Positions 1 to 8,908 of a DNA stretch of 64,000 nt are shown here, piece after piece. This stretch comes from Pantoea sp. BAV 3049 (GTDB taxonomy: Bacteria; Pseudomonadota; Gammaproteobacteria; Enterobacterales; Enterobacteriaceae). The stretch's first letter is position 1. The number at the start of each line of letters is the position of its first letter. Made by a program: the position numbers and the translations under genes. The notes below the pieces were generated by a model. That model was not told where the DNA came from. It searched no databases and saw nothing but the letters and a program-made list of their open reading frames with translations. The stretch covers positions 3,207,774 to 3,271,773 of the forward strand of contig NZ_WHOY01000031.1 of the NCBI RefSeq assembly GCF_009765445.1, given 5' to 3'.

Positions 1-325
1 GAAATAATTTTCATGATAAAAACGGATGATTCACCAATATTTTCAGAAATGTTAACCTTTTTGCTTTCACTGCCGTTTTAAATTATTTTAATCCCTGGTG
101 CTGATAATGGTTACGCGGGTCTGGTTCAGACACTGAAAGCGTATGTACAGGCCAAAAATCCCGCAAGATCAAAAATTAAACAACACCCTTTAAAAAATAG
201 TATCATGATGAAAATACTGCAAAAAAGCCGATTAATCTTAGGAATAATCCCGTTTTGACGACTTTACAGTGTGTTATATTTCACTTGATTTAATCAGGCG
301 CTAATTACCCCCATAAGGAGGCCGT
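1..325. other. AT-rich upstream region without a gene
   Basis: No reading frame here resembles a protein. The stretch is AT-rich and leads into the LysR-type gene that begins at 326. A good Shine-Dalgarno sequence (AAGGAGG, about 316-322) closes it. I see no convincing tRNA, terminator or operator. The promoter of the following gene should lie here but I cannot place it with confidence. Confidence 0.5.
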
Positions 326-1228
326 ATGTTTGTTTCATCTAATCTGAAATGCTTTATTATCGTGGCGAGAGAAAAATCTCTTAAAAAAGCGTCAGAGATT
401 CTTTTTGTGACTTCATCCCCTATATCAAGAAGAATAAAACTTTTCGAAGATGAGCTGGGATACAAACTCTTTTCACGAACAGATCATGATTTCACACTGA
501 CAAAAAAAGGACTGGAGCTGTATGAAAAAATAATGCCGTATTACATGAAAATATCTGAAATTGAAGACAGCTTTTCACAAAAATCGACTAATTTAACCAT
601 CAGAAGAAGCGTTATGATTGGGGTGGAAAATCTTAATCATTTCCTTTATAATATTCTGGTCAAAAAAAGAAAGAAAACCGAGTGCGTTTCTTACTGCTCA
701 AGTGATGCCAGTCATTCCCTTGAGTCTCTTCTTTCTGGTGAAATTCAGGCGGTGATCTCACATCGACAAATCTCTGAAAGTGGGATCAGTACATTAAATT
801 TCTATAGCGAACCAGTTTGTTATCTTTTGTCGACTGAACTGGGTAATTATCAACTCAGTGATATGAAAAACATCCCCGTCATCATTCCTAAAAATGGTTT
901 CCACGATGAATACATAAAAACTGCACATATGAAAATTCTTACTCTATGTCCTGCTGCGCAGGTTATCATTGTTGACGACATTGATAACTACCTGTTCCTG
1001 ATTGGCAGCGGTGATGCCGTGGGCCTGATGAGTGAATCAATGGTCTCCTTCTATAAAAACAAATACTGTCTGACTAATAACCTGAATTACACCATCGAAC
1101 GCTCGTTTCCGGAGTTAAAAACCTATATTTATTGCCTGAAAGATCGTGAGGAAAATCTCAGACTGGCTCTTAACAGCATCCTTCCTGGAGAGATGAATTC
1201 AGAGAGTGCGGCGGGGGAAGAATGCTAA
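326..1228 (+). CDS. LysR-family transcriptional regulator (AT-rich, target unknown)
   Basis: A 300-residue protein with a LysR-type winged helix-turn-helix at residues 1-60 (the SLKKASEILFVTSSPISRRI region) followed by a diverged substrate-binding domain. The length is normal for the family. The start is supported by AAGGAGG about 5 bases upstream. The gene is richer in A and T and in lysine/asparagine/serine codons than nac and cbl nearby, which suggests horizontal acquisition (inference). It stands alone: the next 1.2 kb hold no clear gene, so its target cannot be guessed from context. Effector and regulon are unknown. Confidence 0.85.
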   Translation: MFVSSNLKCFIIVAREKSLKKASEILFVTSSPISRRIKLFEDELGYKLFSRTDHDFTLTKKGLELYEKIMPYYMKISEIEDSFSQKSTNLTIRRSVMIGVENLNHFLYNILVKKRKKTECVSYCSSDASHSLESLLSGEIQAVISHRQISESGISTLNFYSEPVCYLLSTELGNYQLSDMKNIPVIIPKNGFHDEYIKTAHMKILTLCPAAQVIIVDDIDNYLFLIGSGDAVGLMSESMVSFYKNKYCLTNNLNYTIERSFPELKTYIYCLKDREENLRLALNSILPGEMNSESAAGEEC

Positions 1229-2382
1229 ATTAACTTATATTTTAACAAGTTAAGCCCAATTACATTCACATTACTTACCGATTTCAATACCAAAATATAA
1301 TACATGATCGACCACGATCCTGATTGCAGTACGCTCCCGACAGGTCCATAACAGATAAAAAGACACAGATGAGAAATGATTCCATCTGGGCATCTTTCGC
1401 CATAATGGCGTTTATTAAATAGATTATTTTTTCATTTACCAAAAAATAACAGGTTAGCATTAAAATAAATAACAGATAACGCTGGATCTGATTGTTGATT
1501 GGCTTAAATGGTGTAGATAGATGAACTTTTTTGTTACAGATAAAAATGGAATGTGATCCGGTGAATTGATAAGAAAAACTAATCATTCATATCTGCAGCA
1601 GACACCGGACGGTAACCGGGAAACGGTGACATATTTCTCAGTCCAGTTTTTCAGCCCAGCGCCTGCAGTTGAGACAGAACATCTCTTTTCTGTTTTACAT
1701 GATTCATCTCGCCAGCTTACCTAAAAAAACCATTAACTTGCCGGGCATTAATGTATCCGTTTTTTTGCTTCGCTTATAAAATAGTGAAAACGCAGTTCTC
1801 CAGTTCAACCCCGACTATTACTGCAACGCACAGCAACAAGAGGAATGACTATTTCTGACATGCTAAGGGGAATCTGGCGGGTCAACAAAACCTGAGAAAA
1901 TCCCTGGGAAGGATTTTCTGGTGGCAGTTCATAGCACTAGCCTTGATTATCCTCTCATTTTTTATTACTGCAGTTAATCTGATCGTCCGACATATTCTTC
2001 CCTGCTGTCAGCCTTATGTGGATGCGATCTTTACGCCATGAAGTCATAAGACTATTACTTTTAACATAAATATATTTCCGTGCTCATTTTTATATATTTC
2101 TTTCCAGATTTAAAATCTGAAAACCACATAAATCAGACCTTCTCCGCTCACAGAAGATTGATTGCGTTTCCGTGATTAATCCTTTCCCGCCAGCACCACA
2201 GAAGACCGGGTGAAAATAACTCATTGCAGCATCAGGATCTCTCACCCTACAGTGGATTACAGACTGGCCTGCTATGATGATTATTTCAGAACCAATGATA
2301 TCCACTGCAACGCTCCCGGACCCGGAGTGAAATATTACTTATTATCGAAAAACATATTCATTTAACTGTATTTTTTTGGGAT
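1229..2382. other. Long intergenic stretch with only gene debris
   Basis: About 1.15 kb between the LysR gene and the terminator of the dehydrogenase gene. The longest open frames (1284-1586 minus and 2090-2305 minus) have implausible compositions and no recognisable motif, so I leave them out. The only plausible coding trace is a frameshifted small membrane-protein frame at 1845-2041, listed separately. The region looks like a decayed or accessory insertion. Confidence 0.5.
1845..2041 (+). pseudogene. Possible frameshifted small membrane-protein gene
   Basis: An ATG at 1845 preceded by AAGAGG opens a frame (MTISDMLRG) that stops after 16 codons. A second frame, open from 1859 to the TGA at 2039-2041, has no ATG but encodes a basic segment (RKSLGRIFWW), one strong hydrophobic helix (FIALALIILSFFITAVNLIV) and a short polar tail. 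Joining the two by a single-base shift near 1865-1873 gives a protein of about 65 residues with one transmembrane helix. Either this is a broken gene or the hydrophobic frame is chance. I do not recognise the family. Confidence 0.3.
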
Positions 2383-2411
2383 AAAAAAACGCCCTGCGAT
2401 AAAACAGGGCG
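2383..2411 (-). terminator. Rho-independent terminator of the dehydrogenase gene
   Basis: On the minus strand a 7-bp stem CGCCCTG/CAGGGCG with an 8-base loop is followed by seven U residues. It lies about 40 bases beyond the stop of the short-chain dehydrogenase gene. Confidence 0.85.
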
Positions 2412-2447
2412 TACGGGATATTATTAAGTTGAGTCTAAATCTGAGAC

Positions 2448-3290
2448 TTATTTCGGAAAATCAGTCCCAATGGAAGCCGTTTTCCATGCTTCTATTTGTT
2501 GCAGACGCTCTTTCAGTTTTGCAGTAACTGCTTCATAACCAAAAGCTCCCATCACCAGATGACGCGGAGGATTTGTCTCCTGAGTCAGGGCAATCATCGC
2601 CTGCGCAGCACGCAAGGGGTCGCCTGGCTGGCTGCCGCTACGTTCTGAAGTCTCCTTCATCCTTGCCGCAGCCGTTTCAGCGTAGTCAGCAATCCTGCTG
2701 GTGGTCTGGCGCAGCGATCGCCCGGCCCAGTCGGTGCGGAACGGTCCAGGCTCAACACAGGTGACCTTAATGCCCAATGGCCCCCCTTCAGCGGCCAGCG
2801 AGTCAGACCAGCCCTCCACCGCATGTTTACTGGCAGAGTAGTAGCCGGAAGCCGGGAAACCAATCAGTCCGGCCACCGAGGTAATGTTGATAACATGGCC
2901 GCTTTTCGCCTTACGCATTACCGGCAGCACCGCCCGGGTCATGGCAAACAGGCCAAAGACGTTGGCATCGAACTGGGCGCGGATCTCTTTCTCCTCACCC
3001 TCTTCCACCGAGGTCTGATAACCGTATCCGGCGTTGTTCACCAGCACATCGATAGTGCCAAACTTAGCCAGAGCCGCGTCCACTGCCTGTTTAATATTGC
3101 CGCTGTCAGTGACATCCAGTGCCACTGCCAGCGCGCGATCTTCCTGACCTGAAATCAGATCGCTGACCTTCGCTTTATCACGGGCAGTCACCACCACGTT
3201 AAAGCCCTTCTTCAGAACCTCTTTAGCCAGTTCACGTCCGAATCCTGTAGAGCAGCCGGTAATAAACCAGACGGGTTGCTTGGTCGTCAT
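2448..3290 (-). CDS. Short-chain dehydrogenase/reductase (SDR family)
   Basis: A 280-residue classical SDR, presumably a cytosolic NAD(P)-dependent oxidoreductase. The cofactor motif TGCSTGFGR lies near residues 11-19, the NNAGYG motif near 86-91, the catalytic serine is in the ITSVAGL stretch, and the catalytic pair is in YYSASKHA (YxxxK). The PGPFRTDWAG stretch after the active site is typical of the family. The substrate cannot be deduced. The gene is monocistronic, with its own terminator downstream, and is transcribed in the same direction as cbl, whose stop lies 167 bases upstream of this start. Confidence 0.9.
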   Translation of the reverse strand: MTTKQPVWFITGCSTGFGRELAKEVLKKGFNVVVTARDKAKVSDLISGQEDRALAVALDVTDSGNIKQAVDAALAKFGTIDVLVNNAGYGYQTSVEEGEEKEIRAQFDANVFGLFAMTRAVLPVMRKAKSGHVINITSVAGLIGFPASGYYSASKHAVEGWSDSLAAEGGPLGIKVTCVEPGPFRTDWAGRSLRQTTSRIADYAETAAARMKETSERSGSQPGDPLRAAQAMIALTQETNPPRHLVMGAFGYEAVTAKLKERLQQIEAWKTASIGTDFPK

Positions 3291-3457
3291 AGTGGAATCC
3301 TCTCAGTTACAGCTCGCAAAAACGGAAGAACCTGACCACGAACGCGGTCAGGGGAAAAACGTTTATAAAGGGTAGTCGGTGTTAAGCCGGGACGCCGTGT
3401 CGGTTTGTGCGCAAATGTTGCGGGTCAGAGTTCCCGACGGATAGCCGGGCTTTGAAG

Positions 3458-4414
3458 CTAAATCTGAAAATCGATCGCCGGTTCCTCGATCTCTACCGAC
3501 AATGCCTGACGCTTGATCTCCTCCAGCGACAGGTTGGCATTACACAGTTCGAGGAACTGCCAGACATAGTTGCGCTGCAGCTGTCCTCGCTTCAGTCCCA
3601 GCCAGACCGTGTTCGACTCAAACAGATGTTTGGCTTCCAGCCGGGTCAGCGGGGAATGCTCATCCAACTGGCAGGCCTGGTCGGCCAGGATACCCACGCC
3701 TAAACCCAGCTCGACATACGTTTTCACCACGTCACTGTCTTGCGCACTCAGCACAATATCCGGTGTCTGACCCACAGCGTGAAAAGCCCGATCCACCCGC
3801 GAACGGCCAGTAATTCCCTGCCGGTAGGTGATCAGTGGATAACGGCTTAATGTAGCCAGGGAGATGGGCTGCTCCTGCTCAAGCTCATGCCCTTTTGGTA
3901 CCAGCAAAGCATGGTGCCAGCTGAACCACGGAAAGGCCGCCAGTGAAGGATTGTTGACGACCTGCTCGCTGGCAATGCCGATATCTGCTTCGCCTGCCAC
4001 CAGCATCGATACGATCTCCTGTGGCGATCCCTGGTTCAGCTCCAGACGAACATTTGGATAGAGTGCGCGAAAAGCTTTGATCACTTTGGGCAGGCTGTAA
4101 CGAGCCTGAGTATGCGTGGTGGCGATGGTCAGCACGCCGCTGGATTCATTGGTAAACACATCGGCAAGACGACGGACTTTTCCGGCTTCGTCGAGGATGC
4201 GCTCAGCAATGACCAACAGTGCTTTGCCCGGTTCGGTCATCCCCAGCAATCTCTTACCACGGCGAATAAATATTTCCACGCCGAGTTCATCTTCCAGATC
4301 GCGGATATGGCGGCTGACGCCAGACTGGGACGTAAACAGGGTATTGGCCACTTCGGTGAGATTAAAATCGCAGCGTGCCGCTTCCCGGATAATTTTAAGC
4401 TGCTGAAAATTCAC
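3458..4414 (-). CDS. cbl: CysB-like LysR regulator Cbl
   Basis: A 318-residue LysR protein whose N-terminus (MNFQQLKIIREAARCDFNLT) and body, including SQSGVSRHIRDLEDELG, TTHTQARYSLP and WLGLKRGQLQRNYVW, match Cbl of enteric bacteria rather than CysB. In E. coli Cbl activates genes for use of aliphatic sulfonates (ssu, tau) with adenosine phosphosulfate as anti-inducer. The HTH occupies about residues 1-60 and the ligand domain about 90-300. It lies just downstream of nac on the same strand with a 138-bp gap, the arrangement known in E. coli, where Nac influences cbl. Confidence 0.93.
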   Translation of the reverse strand: MNFQQLKIIREAARCDFNLTEVANTLFTSQSGVSRHIRDLEDELGVEIFIRRGKRLLGMTEPGKALLVIAERILDEAGKVRRLADVFTNESSGVLTIATTHTQARYSLPKVIKAFRALYPNVRLELNQGSPQEIVSMLVAGEADIGIASEQVVNNPSLAAFPWFSWHHALLVPKGHELEQEQPISLATLSRYPLITYRQGITGRSRVDRAFHAVGQTPDIVLSAQDSDVVKTYVELGLGVGILADQACQLDEHSPLTRLEAKHLFESNTVWLGLKRGQLQRNYVWQFLELCNANLSLEEIKRQALSVEIEEPAIDFQI

Positions 4415-4552
4415 GCGCGTTCCTCTCTTTGTTATCAGTCAGTTCGCATCATGTTAAAGACGCAAATTGATAGCAACAAATAATAAAAAGAGGTTTTATA
4501 TGCTTTTTCGCGATAAGAAGTGAGGCGCGCCAGCGCGCGCCCTTGAGACGGG

Positions 4553-5470
4553 TCAGCTCACCAACATCAGTTCGCGATCTTCGACTACTGGCTTGTTGAG
4601 CAGCGACAGCAGAATATTTTTTACCGCCTGTGCCGATGGAGACAGCGGCAAACGGGCCGAAACGTTCAGTGACAGCGGCAGATTCAGCGTCGGACTGTTA
4701 ATACGCGCCATCCAGGCATTGGTCGAGCTGACCAGCGCACGGGCTGCAGATTCTGGTAATACCGTCACTCCCATTCCGCTGGAAACGGCAGCGGTCAGCG
4801 TGGCGATGGATTCAATTTCGCCGATGATGCGGGCGCTGAGGCGACGCAGCGAAAAAGCTTCGTCGACACGTTTACGCACGGCGCTGTAATCACGCGGCAG
4901 GAACAGATTCATCTGCGCAACGTCTGCAAGGTCCACGTTCTGTCCGGGACAGTCAGTGGCACCCACCAGATAAAGTTCTTCTTTCATCAGCGGCATGCTG
5001 GTGATACCGGCCGTCGGAGCACGATCGTAAAGGACCGCCATGTCAAGCTGGCCATTCATCACTTTTTCGTTTAACGAAGCGCCGCTGTTTTCATGTAAGT
5101 AAACCAGCACATCCGGGAACTGCTCACGCACGGTCTGCAGTAACGGCATGGTCAGTGATGACGCCGCCGTACCCGGTGCCAGCCCAATGGACACCTGCCC
5201 GTTCAGTGACTGACCGGCATTGATGACCGCCGTCTGAGCCTGTTCGCACTGGCGCAGGATGGTACGTGCATGCGAATACAGGATTTTTCCGGCTTCGGTA
5301 GGCGTCACGCCGCGCTTGGTGCGGATCAGCAGCTGTTGATCCAGCTCGTTCTCCAGCGTTGCGACCTGCTGACTGAGCGCCGGTTGTGCAATATGCAGGA
5401 CTTCTGCTGCCTGAGTCAGGCTGCCGATATCGACGATTTTCACGAAATATTTGAGTCGTCTTAAGTTCAT
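4553..5470 (-). CDS. nac: Nitrogen assimilation control regulator Nac
   Basis: A 305-residue LysR regulator with the length and sequence of Nac (MNLRRLKYFVKIVDIGSLTQAAEVLHIAQ; later LAPGTAASSLTMPLL). Nac needs no small-molecule effector and couples sigma-54-dependent nitrogen control to sigma-70 promoters (known in Klebsiella and E. coli). The upstream region supports this: a near-consensus sigma-54 promoter at 5551-5567 and an NtrC-like site at 5695-5711. The start at 5470 gives the expected N-terminus. It is followed on the same strand by cbl. Confidence 0.95.
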   Translation of the reverse strand: MNLRRLKYFVKIVDIGSLTQAAEVLHIAQPALSQQVATLENELDQQLLIRTKRGVTPTEAGKILYSHARTILRQCEQAQTAVINAGQSLNGQVSIGLAPGTAASSLTMPLLQTVREQFPDVLVYLHENSGASLNEKVMNGQLDMAVLYDRAPTAGITSMPLMKEELYLVGATDCPGQNVDLADVAQMNLFLPRDYSAVRKRVDEAFSLRRLSARIIGEIESIATLTAAVSSGMGVTVLPESAARALVSSTNAWMARINSPTLNLPLSLNVSARLPLSPSAQAVKNILLSLLNKPVVEDRELMLVS

Positions 5471-5550
5471 TTTGCCTCCGTCACGGATCCCCGAATGCCA
5501 TTGTCACTGGCGGTAAGAAATAAGTTTTTACTCTGGTGCAGTGAGATAAT

Positions 5551-5567
5551 TGCAAGCGTCGTGCCAG
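5551..5567 (-). promoter_or_regulatory. Sigma-54 (-24/-12) promoter of nac
   Basis: Read on the minus strand the sequence is CTGGCACGACGCTTGCA, an essentially perfect match to the RpoN consensus TGGCAC-N5-TTGCA. It lies about 81 bases upstream of the nac start codon and in the right orientation. This agrees with the known NtrC/RpoN control of nac. Confidence 0.92.
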
Positions 5568-5694
5568 AATTTTCTTAATGAGGTTTAACAGCGCCAGCTT
5601 CTGGCTAACAGGCGGTTAAATAAGAGAATCTGATTACCCCTAAAGGGTTAATCACTCATTTTGATACTGACGAGGTCACACCAGTCACGCAAAT

Positions 5695-5711
5695 CGCACT
5701 GCAATGGTGCA
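5695..5711. promoter_or_regulatory. Probable NtrC (NRI) binding site upstream of nac
   Basis: The 17-mer CGCACTGCAATGGTGCA matches the NtrC consensus TGCACC-N4-TGGTGCA at all but two of its 13 specified positions. It lies about 130-145 bp upstream of the -24 element, a usual distance for an NtrC enhancer. Confidence 0.75.
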
Positions 5712-5869
5712 GAAAATGCCATTACGGTGTGCATGTAATCGCTTCCACTTAATGACACGCGCAGTGTCCGTATTTTGTCAGCTTTTCGGCAGTGGAAGTG
5801 ACTAAATGTTTCTCACAGTTCCGAAATATGATAATAACTATTTCACAACATCATTTCAGGGCATAAAAA

Positions 5870-6289
5870 ATGAAAAAAATACTGTGTACTGTACTGGCGG
5901 TTTTAGTGCTTTCAGGATGTAGTTCAACGGGTAGCGAAGACAAATTCAGCGCCAGCTATCTGAACAGTCATGTTGTTGAAAATAAGACGACGCAGGCGGA
6001 AGTCCAGTCGCTATATGGTGTACCTGACGATCAGACCGTTCACTCTGATGGCACCGCCTATTGGTATTACGACAAAAATGGCACCCTCAATACCGCTTCA
6101 GGTCTGGCCGGTTATATTCCCGGCGCCGGTGCCATTTCCAGCGCGCTGGGTATGGCGAATACTGCCAACAGTGCCTCCAGCGCTGCCAGCAAGGCCTCAG
6201 GGAAAATGTCAGGTAACACGGAGTACCACGGCGATCGTTTACAAATCAGTTTTGATAAAAACAAAATTGTCCGCAGCTGGTCGCTTTGA
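5870..6289 (+). CDS. Small lipoprotein with BamE/SmpA-like fold
   Basis: A 139-residue protein with a type II signal peptide: a short basic start, a hydrophobic core and a lipobox LSGC with the lipidated cysteine at position 17. After it come a conserved VVENKTTQAEVQSLYGVPDD segment and a WYYDKN strand, the pattern of the BamE/OmlA (SmpA) superfamily. A glycine/alanine/serine-rich stretch (about residues 78-110) precedes a C-terminal LQISFDKNKIVRSWSL strand. It is probably anchored in the outer membrane facing the periplasm. The exact function is unknown. It is monocistronic and followed by a terminator shared with the opposing transporter operon. Confidence 0.8.
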   Translation: MKKILCTVLAVLVLSGCSSTGSEDKFSASYLNSHVVENKTTQAEVQSLYGVPDDQTVHSDGTAYWYYDKNGTLNTASGLAGYIPGAGAISSALGMANTANSASSAASKASGKMSGNTEYHGDRLQISFDKNKIVRSWSL

Positions 6290-6306
6290 GAGAGGATCTC
6301 ACCCAC

Positions 6307-6330
6307 CAAAAAGGGCGCCCCTGCGCCCTT
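6307..6330 (-). terminator. Terminator between lipoprotein gene and sugar ABC operon
   Basis: A stem AAGGGCG(C)/(G)CGCCCTT with a short loop, followed on the minus strand by a U-tract. It ends the sugar transporter operon (permease stop at 6353). The plus-strand side is only weakly U-rich, so it may also act, less strongly, on the lipoprotein gene. Confidence 0.75.
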
Positions 6331-6352
6331 AATGACTTTTGCAGAACCAAAC

Positions 6353-7384
6353 TCAACGTTTTTTACGGTTGCGATACATGTCGACAGAAACGGCAGCGAC
6401 GATAATAATGCCTTTGATGATGTCCTGCACATAGGCATCAACGCCAACAAAAGTGAAGCCGCTTTTGATTAAGCCCAGGATTACCGCACCAATCAGCGTA
6501 CCGGTTATACGCCCCACTCCGCCCATCAGGCTGCTGCCGCCAATCACCGCCGCGGCTATCGCATCCAGCTCGTAAGAGAGACCCATACTTGACTGACCGC
6601 TACTGACGCGAGCGGCGAGTACCACACCCGCCAGTCCGGAGAGGCCACCGGCGATGGTATAAACGATGATCAGGTATTTATTTACATTGATCCCCGAAAC
6701 CTTCGCCGAAGTCATGTTGCCACCGATGGCATAAATATATTTTCCATAGCGCGTATGTTTCAGCGCGATATGGAAAATCACCGCGACCACCAGGAAAATA
6801 ATCACCGGCATGGCACCCTGACCCATTGAGGTGAAACTATCGGACAGGAAGCTGATCGGATTACCCTGAGTGTAATACTGGGCCAGACCACGTGCTGAAA
6901 CCATCATCCCCAGAGTAGCAATAAAAGGAGGAATACCGGTTCGGGTGATCAGCACGCCGTTCACCACGCCGCAGACAAAGCCCACGGCTATCCCCGCGGC
7001 AATCGGCACCACCGCAGGCAGATTGACCAGCGAAGGATACATTGGCGTCAGGCTGTCAGAGGTTTGTGCCAGGCTGGCCGATACCACCGCTGTCAGCGCA
7101 ATCACCGAGCCAGAAGAGAGGTCAATCCCGGTGGTGATAATGACCTGAGTCACCCCCACCGCGATAATGCCGATAATTGCCACCTGCAAAATAATCAGCA
7201 CCAGACGGTTCGGGTTCATCAGGAACGACTGGTCACGGACATACCAGCCGAAAGCTTCAAATATCAGCGCAATGCCGACCATCACGATAAAGATGCCTGT
7301 GTCTTTAGGTAACTTACTTTTCAGGTTACTGAACAGTGATGCCGACTGAACCGGCCGCTGAGTTGTCATCTTTACGTCACTCAT
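6353..7384 (-). CDS. Sugar ABC transporter permease (RbsC-type)
   Basis: A 343-residue inner-membrane permease of the branched-chain/ribose class, with roughly 9-10 hydrophobic helices. Recognisable stretches are VGVTQVIITTGIDLSSGSVIAL, VVNGVLITRTGIPPFIATLGMM and the EAA-loop-like LDAIAAAVIGGSSLMGGVGRITGT. It is the last gene of a three-gene operon with the ATPase (18-bp gap) and the periplasmic binding protein. The combination imports a monosaccharide or cyclitol (ribose, inositol or related). Substrate identity is not shown by sequence. Confidence 0.92.
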   Translation of the reverse strand: MSDVKMTTQRPVQSASLFSNLKSKLPKDTGIFIVMVGIALIFEAFGWYVRDQSFLMNPNRLVLIILQVAIIGIIAVGVTQVIITTGIDLSSGSVIALTAVVSASLAQTSDSLTPMYPSLVNLPAVVPIAAGIAVGFVCGVVNGVLITRTGIPPFIATLGMMVSARGLAQYYTQGNPISFLSDSFTSMGQGAMPVIIFLVVAVIFHIALKHTRYGKYIYAIGGNMTSAKVSGINVNKYLIIVYTIAGGLSGLAGVVLAARVSSGQSSMGLSYELDAIAAAVIGGSSLMGGVGRITGTLIGAVILGLIKSGFTFVGVDAYVQDIIKGIIIVAAVSVDMYRNRKKR

Positions 7385-7401
7385 ATAGTCCCCTCACGCC
7401 C

Positions 7402-8886
7402 CTATTCGGACGCCAACGACAAAATGGTTTCCTGGTCAGCCTCTTCTTTACTGAGGATGCCGGTGATACGACCGCCGTGCATTACCATCACCCGGTCGCT
7501 CATACCCAGAATTTCAGGCAGCTCTGAGGAGACCATAATGATGGCGACGCCACGGTTCGCCAGTTCGCTGATCAGGCGGTAGATCTCCGCTTTGGCGCCG
7601 ACGTCGATACCGCGTGTAGGCTCATCGAGGATCAGGACTTTCGGTTGCGCCAGCAGCCAGCGGGCTATCAGCACCTTCTGCTGGTTACCGCCGCTGAGGT
7701 TGTTAATAATCTGGTCCATGGTGGGTGTTTTGATATTCAGACGCCGGATCTGTTCCATGCAATCTTTCGCCATCTGCATATGGCTGACGAAGCCTGCCTT
7801 ACTGCTGTACTCCGGCATGTTGACGATGCTCATGTTCTCCATCACCGACAGCACCAGGAACAGCCCGGATTTCTTGCGATCCTCGGTCAGAAACGCCAGC
7901 CCTTTTTCAATTGCCGTGGAAGGCGAATCAATCCTGACCGGCACGCCGTCCATCAGGATTTCACCGCTATCGATGCTGGTCATGCCAAACAGGCTCTCCA
8001 TCACCTCGCTGCGGCCAGCGCCTACAAGCCCAGCCACACCAAGGATCTCTCCGCGACGGACGCTGAAGCTGATGTCATGAAACACATCTTTGCGCTGCAG
8101 ATTGCGCACGGTCAGAACATCTTCACCGATGTCGCTGTTGAATTTCGGGAACAGCTGGGTCAGTTCGCGGCCCACCATCTGGGTGATCAGCGACTGCCGC
8201 GTATAGCGGGAAGTCTCGTTGCTGCCCACCCAGGCACCGTCGCGGAATACGCTCACCTCATCCGTAATGGTAAAAATCTCATCCATTTTATGGCTGATAT
8301 AGATGATGGCTTTTCCCTGCTGCCGGAGGTCACGAATAATGGCAAACAGATGGGAAACTTCCGTTTCGGTCAGCGCCGACGTCGGTTCGTCCATAATCAC
8401 CACATCGGCATTCCAGGAGACCGCCCTGGCAATTTCCACCATCTGCTGCGAAGCGATACTTAAATCGCCCACCAGCCGCTCCGGCGTCAGGCGAATATTG
8501 AGTTTGCTCAGCAGGTCTTTGGTCAGTTTGTTCAGCCTGCCGTGGTCAACAAAGCCGTACTTAACTGGCTCACGGCCCAGCCAGATATTTTCGGCAACCG
8601 TCATGTACGGCACCAGATTAAGTTCCTGATGAATCATTGAGATACCGGAACGCAGCGCGTCCATCGTATCCTGAAACTGCACCGGCTCCCCTTTAACGCG
8701 GATCGTGCCCTCATCGGGACGATAAATCCCGATGAGGCACTTCATTAAAGTGGATTTGCCCGCGCCATTTTCGCCCATCAGCGCATGGACGGTTCCGGCT
8801 TTTACACGTAAAGAGACGTTACTCAGTGCCTTTACACCCGGAAAAAACTTGCTGATGCCTTCGGCTTCAAGCGCAAATGCGGCCAT
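7402..8886 (-). CDS. Sugar ABC transporter ATP-binding protein (RbsA/MglA-type, two ABC domains)
   Basis: A 494-residue protein with two fused ATPase halves. The first has Walker A GENGAGKST (about 38-46), signature LSIASQQMVEIAR and Walker B VVIMDEPTSAL. The second has a degenerate Walker A GLVGAGRSE, signature NLSGGNQQKV and VLILDEPTRGIDVGAK. This asymmetry is normal for the RbsA/MglA/XylG group. It energises the permease encoded just downstream. Gene order is binding protein, ATPase, permease on the minus strand. Confidence 0.93.
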   Translation of the reverse strand: MAAFALEAEGISKFFPGVKALSNVSLRVKAGTVHALMGENGAGKSTLMKCLIGIYRPDEGTIRVKGEPVQFQDTMDALRSGISMIHQELNLVPYMTVAENIWLGREPVKYGFVDHGRLNKLTKDLLSKLNIRLTPERLVGDLSIASQQMVEIARAVSWNADVVIMDEPTSALTETEVSHLFAIIRDLRQQGKAIIYISHKMDEIFTITDEVSVFRDGAWVGSNETSRYTRQSLITQMVGRELTQLFPKFNSDIGEDVLTVRNLQRKDVFHDISFSVRRGEILGVAGLVGAGRSEVMESLFGMTSIDSGEILMDGVPVRIDSPSTAIEKGLAFLTEDRKKSGLFLVLSVMENMSIVNMPEYSSKAGFVSHMQMAKDCMEQIRRLNIKTPTMDQIINNLSGGNQQKVLIARWLLAQPKVLILDEPTRGIDVGAKAEIYRLISELANRGVAIIMVSSELPEILGMSDRVMVMHGGRITGILSKEEADQETILSLASE

Positions 8887-8908
8887 TCTTCACCTCCGTA
8901 CAGCGGGG

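Noticed and set aside
1284..1586. Open frame of 100 codons on the minus strand
   Set aside because: Composition is not protein-like, there is no ribosome-binding site, and no motif is recognisable.
2090..2305. Open frame of 71 codons on the minus strand
   Set aside because: No ribosome-binding site and no family resemblance; it reads like chance in a decayed region.
4505..4545. GC-rich inverted repeat between nac and cbl as terminator
   Set aside because: A GGCGCGC-type stem is present but no U-tract follows, so I do not call a terminator.
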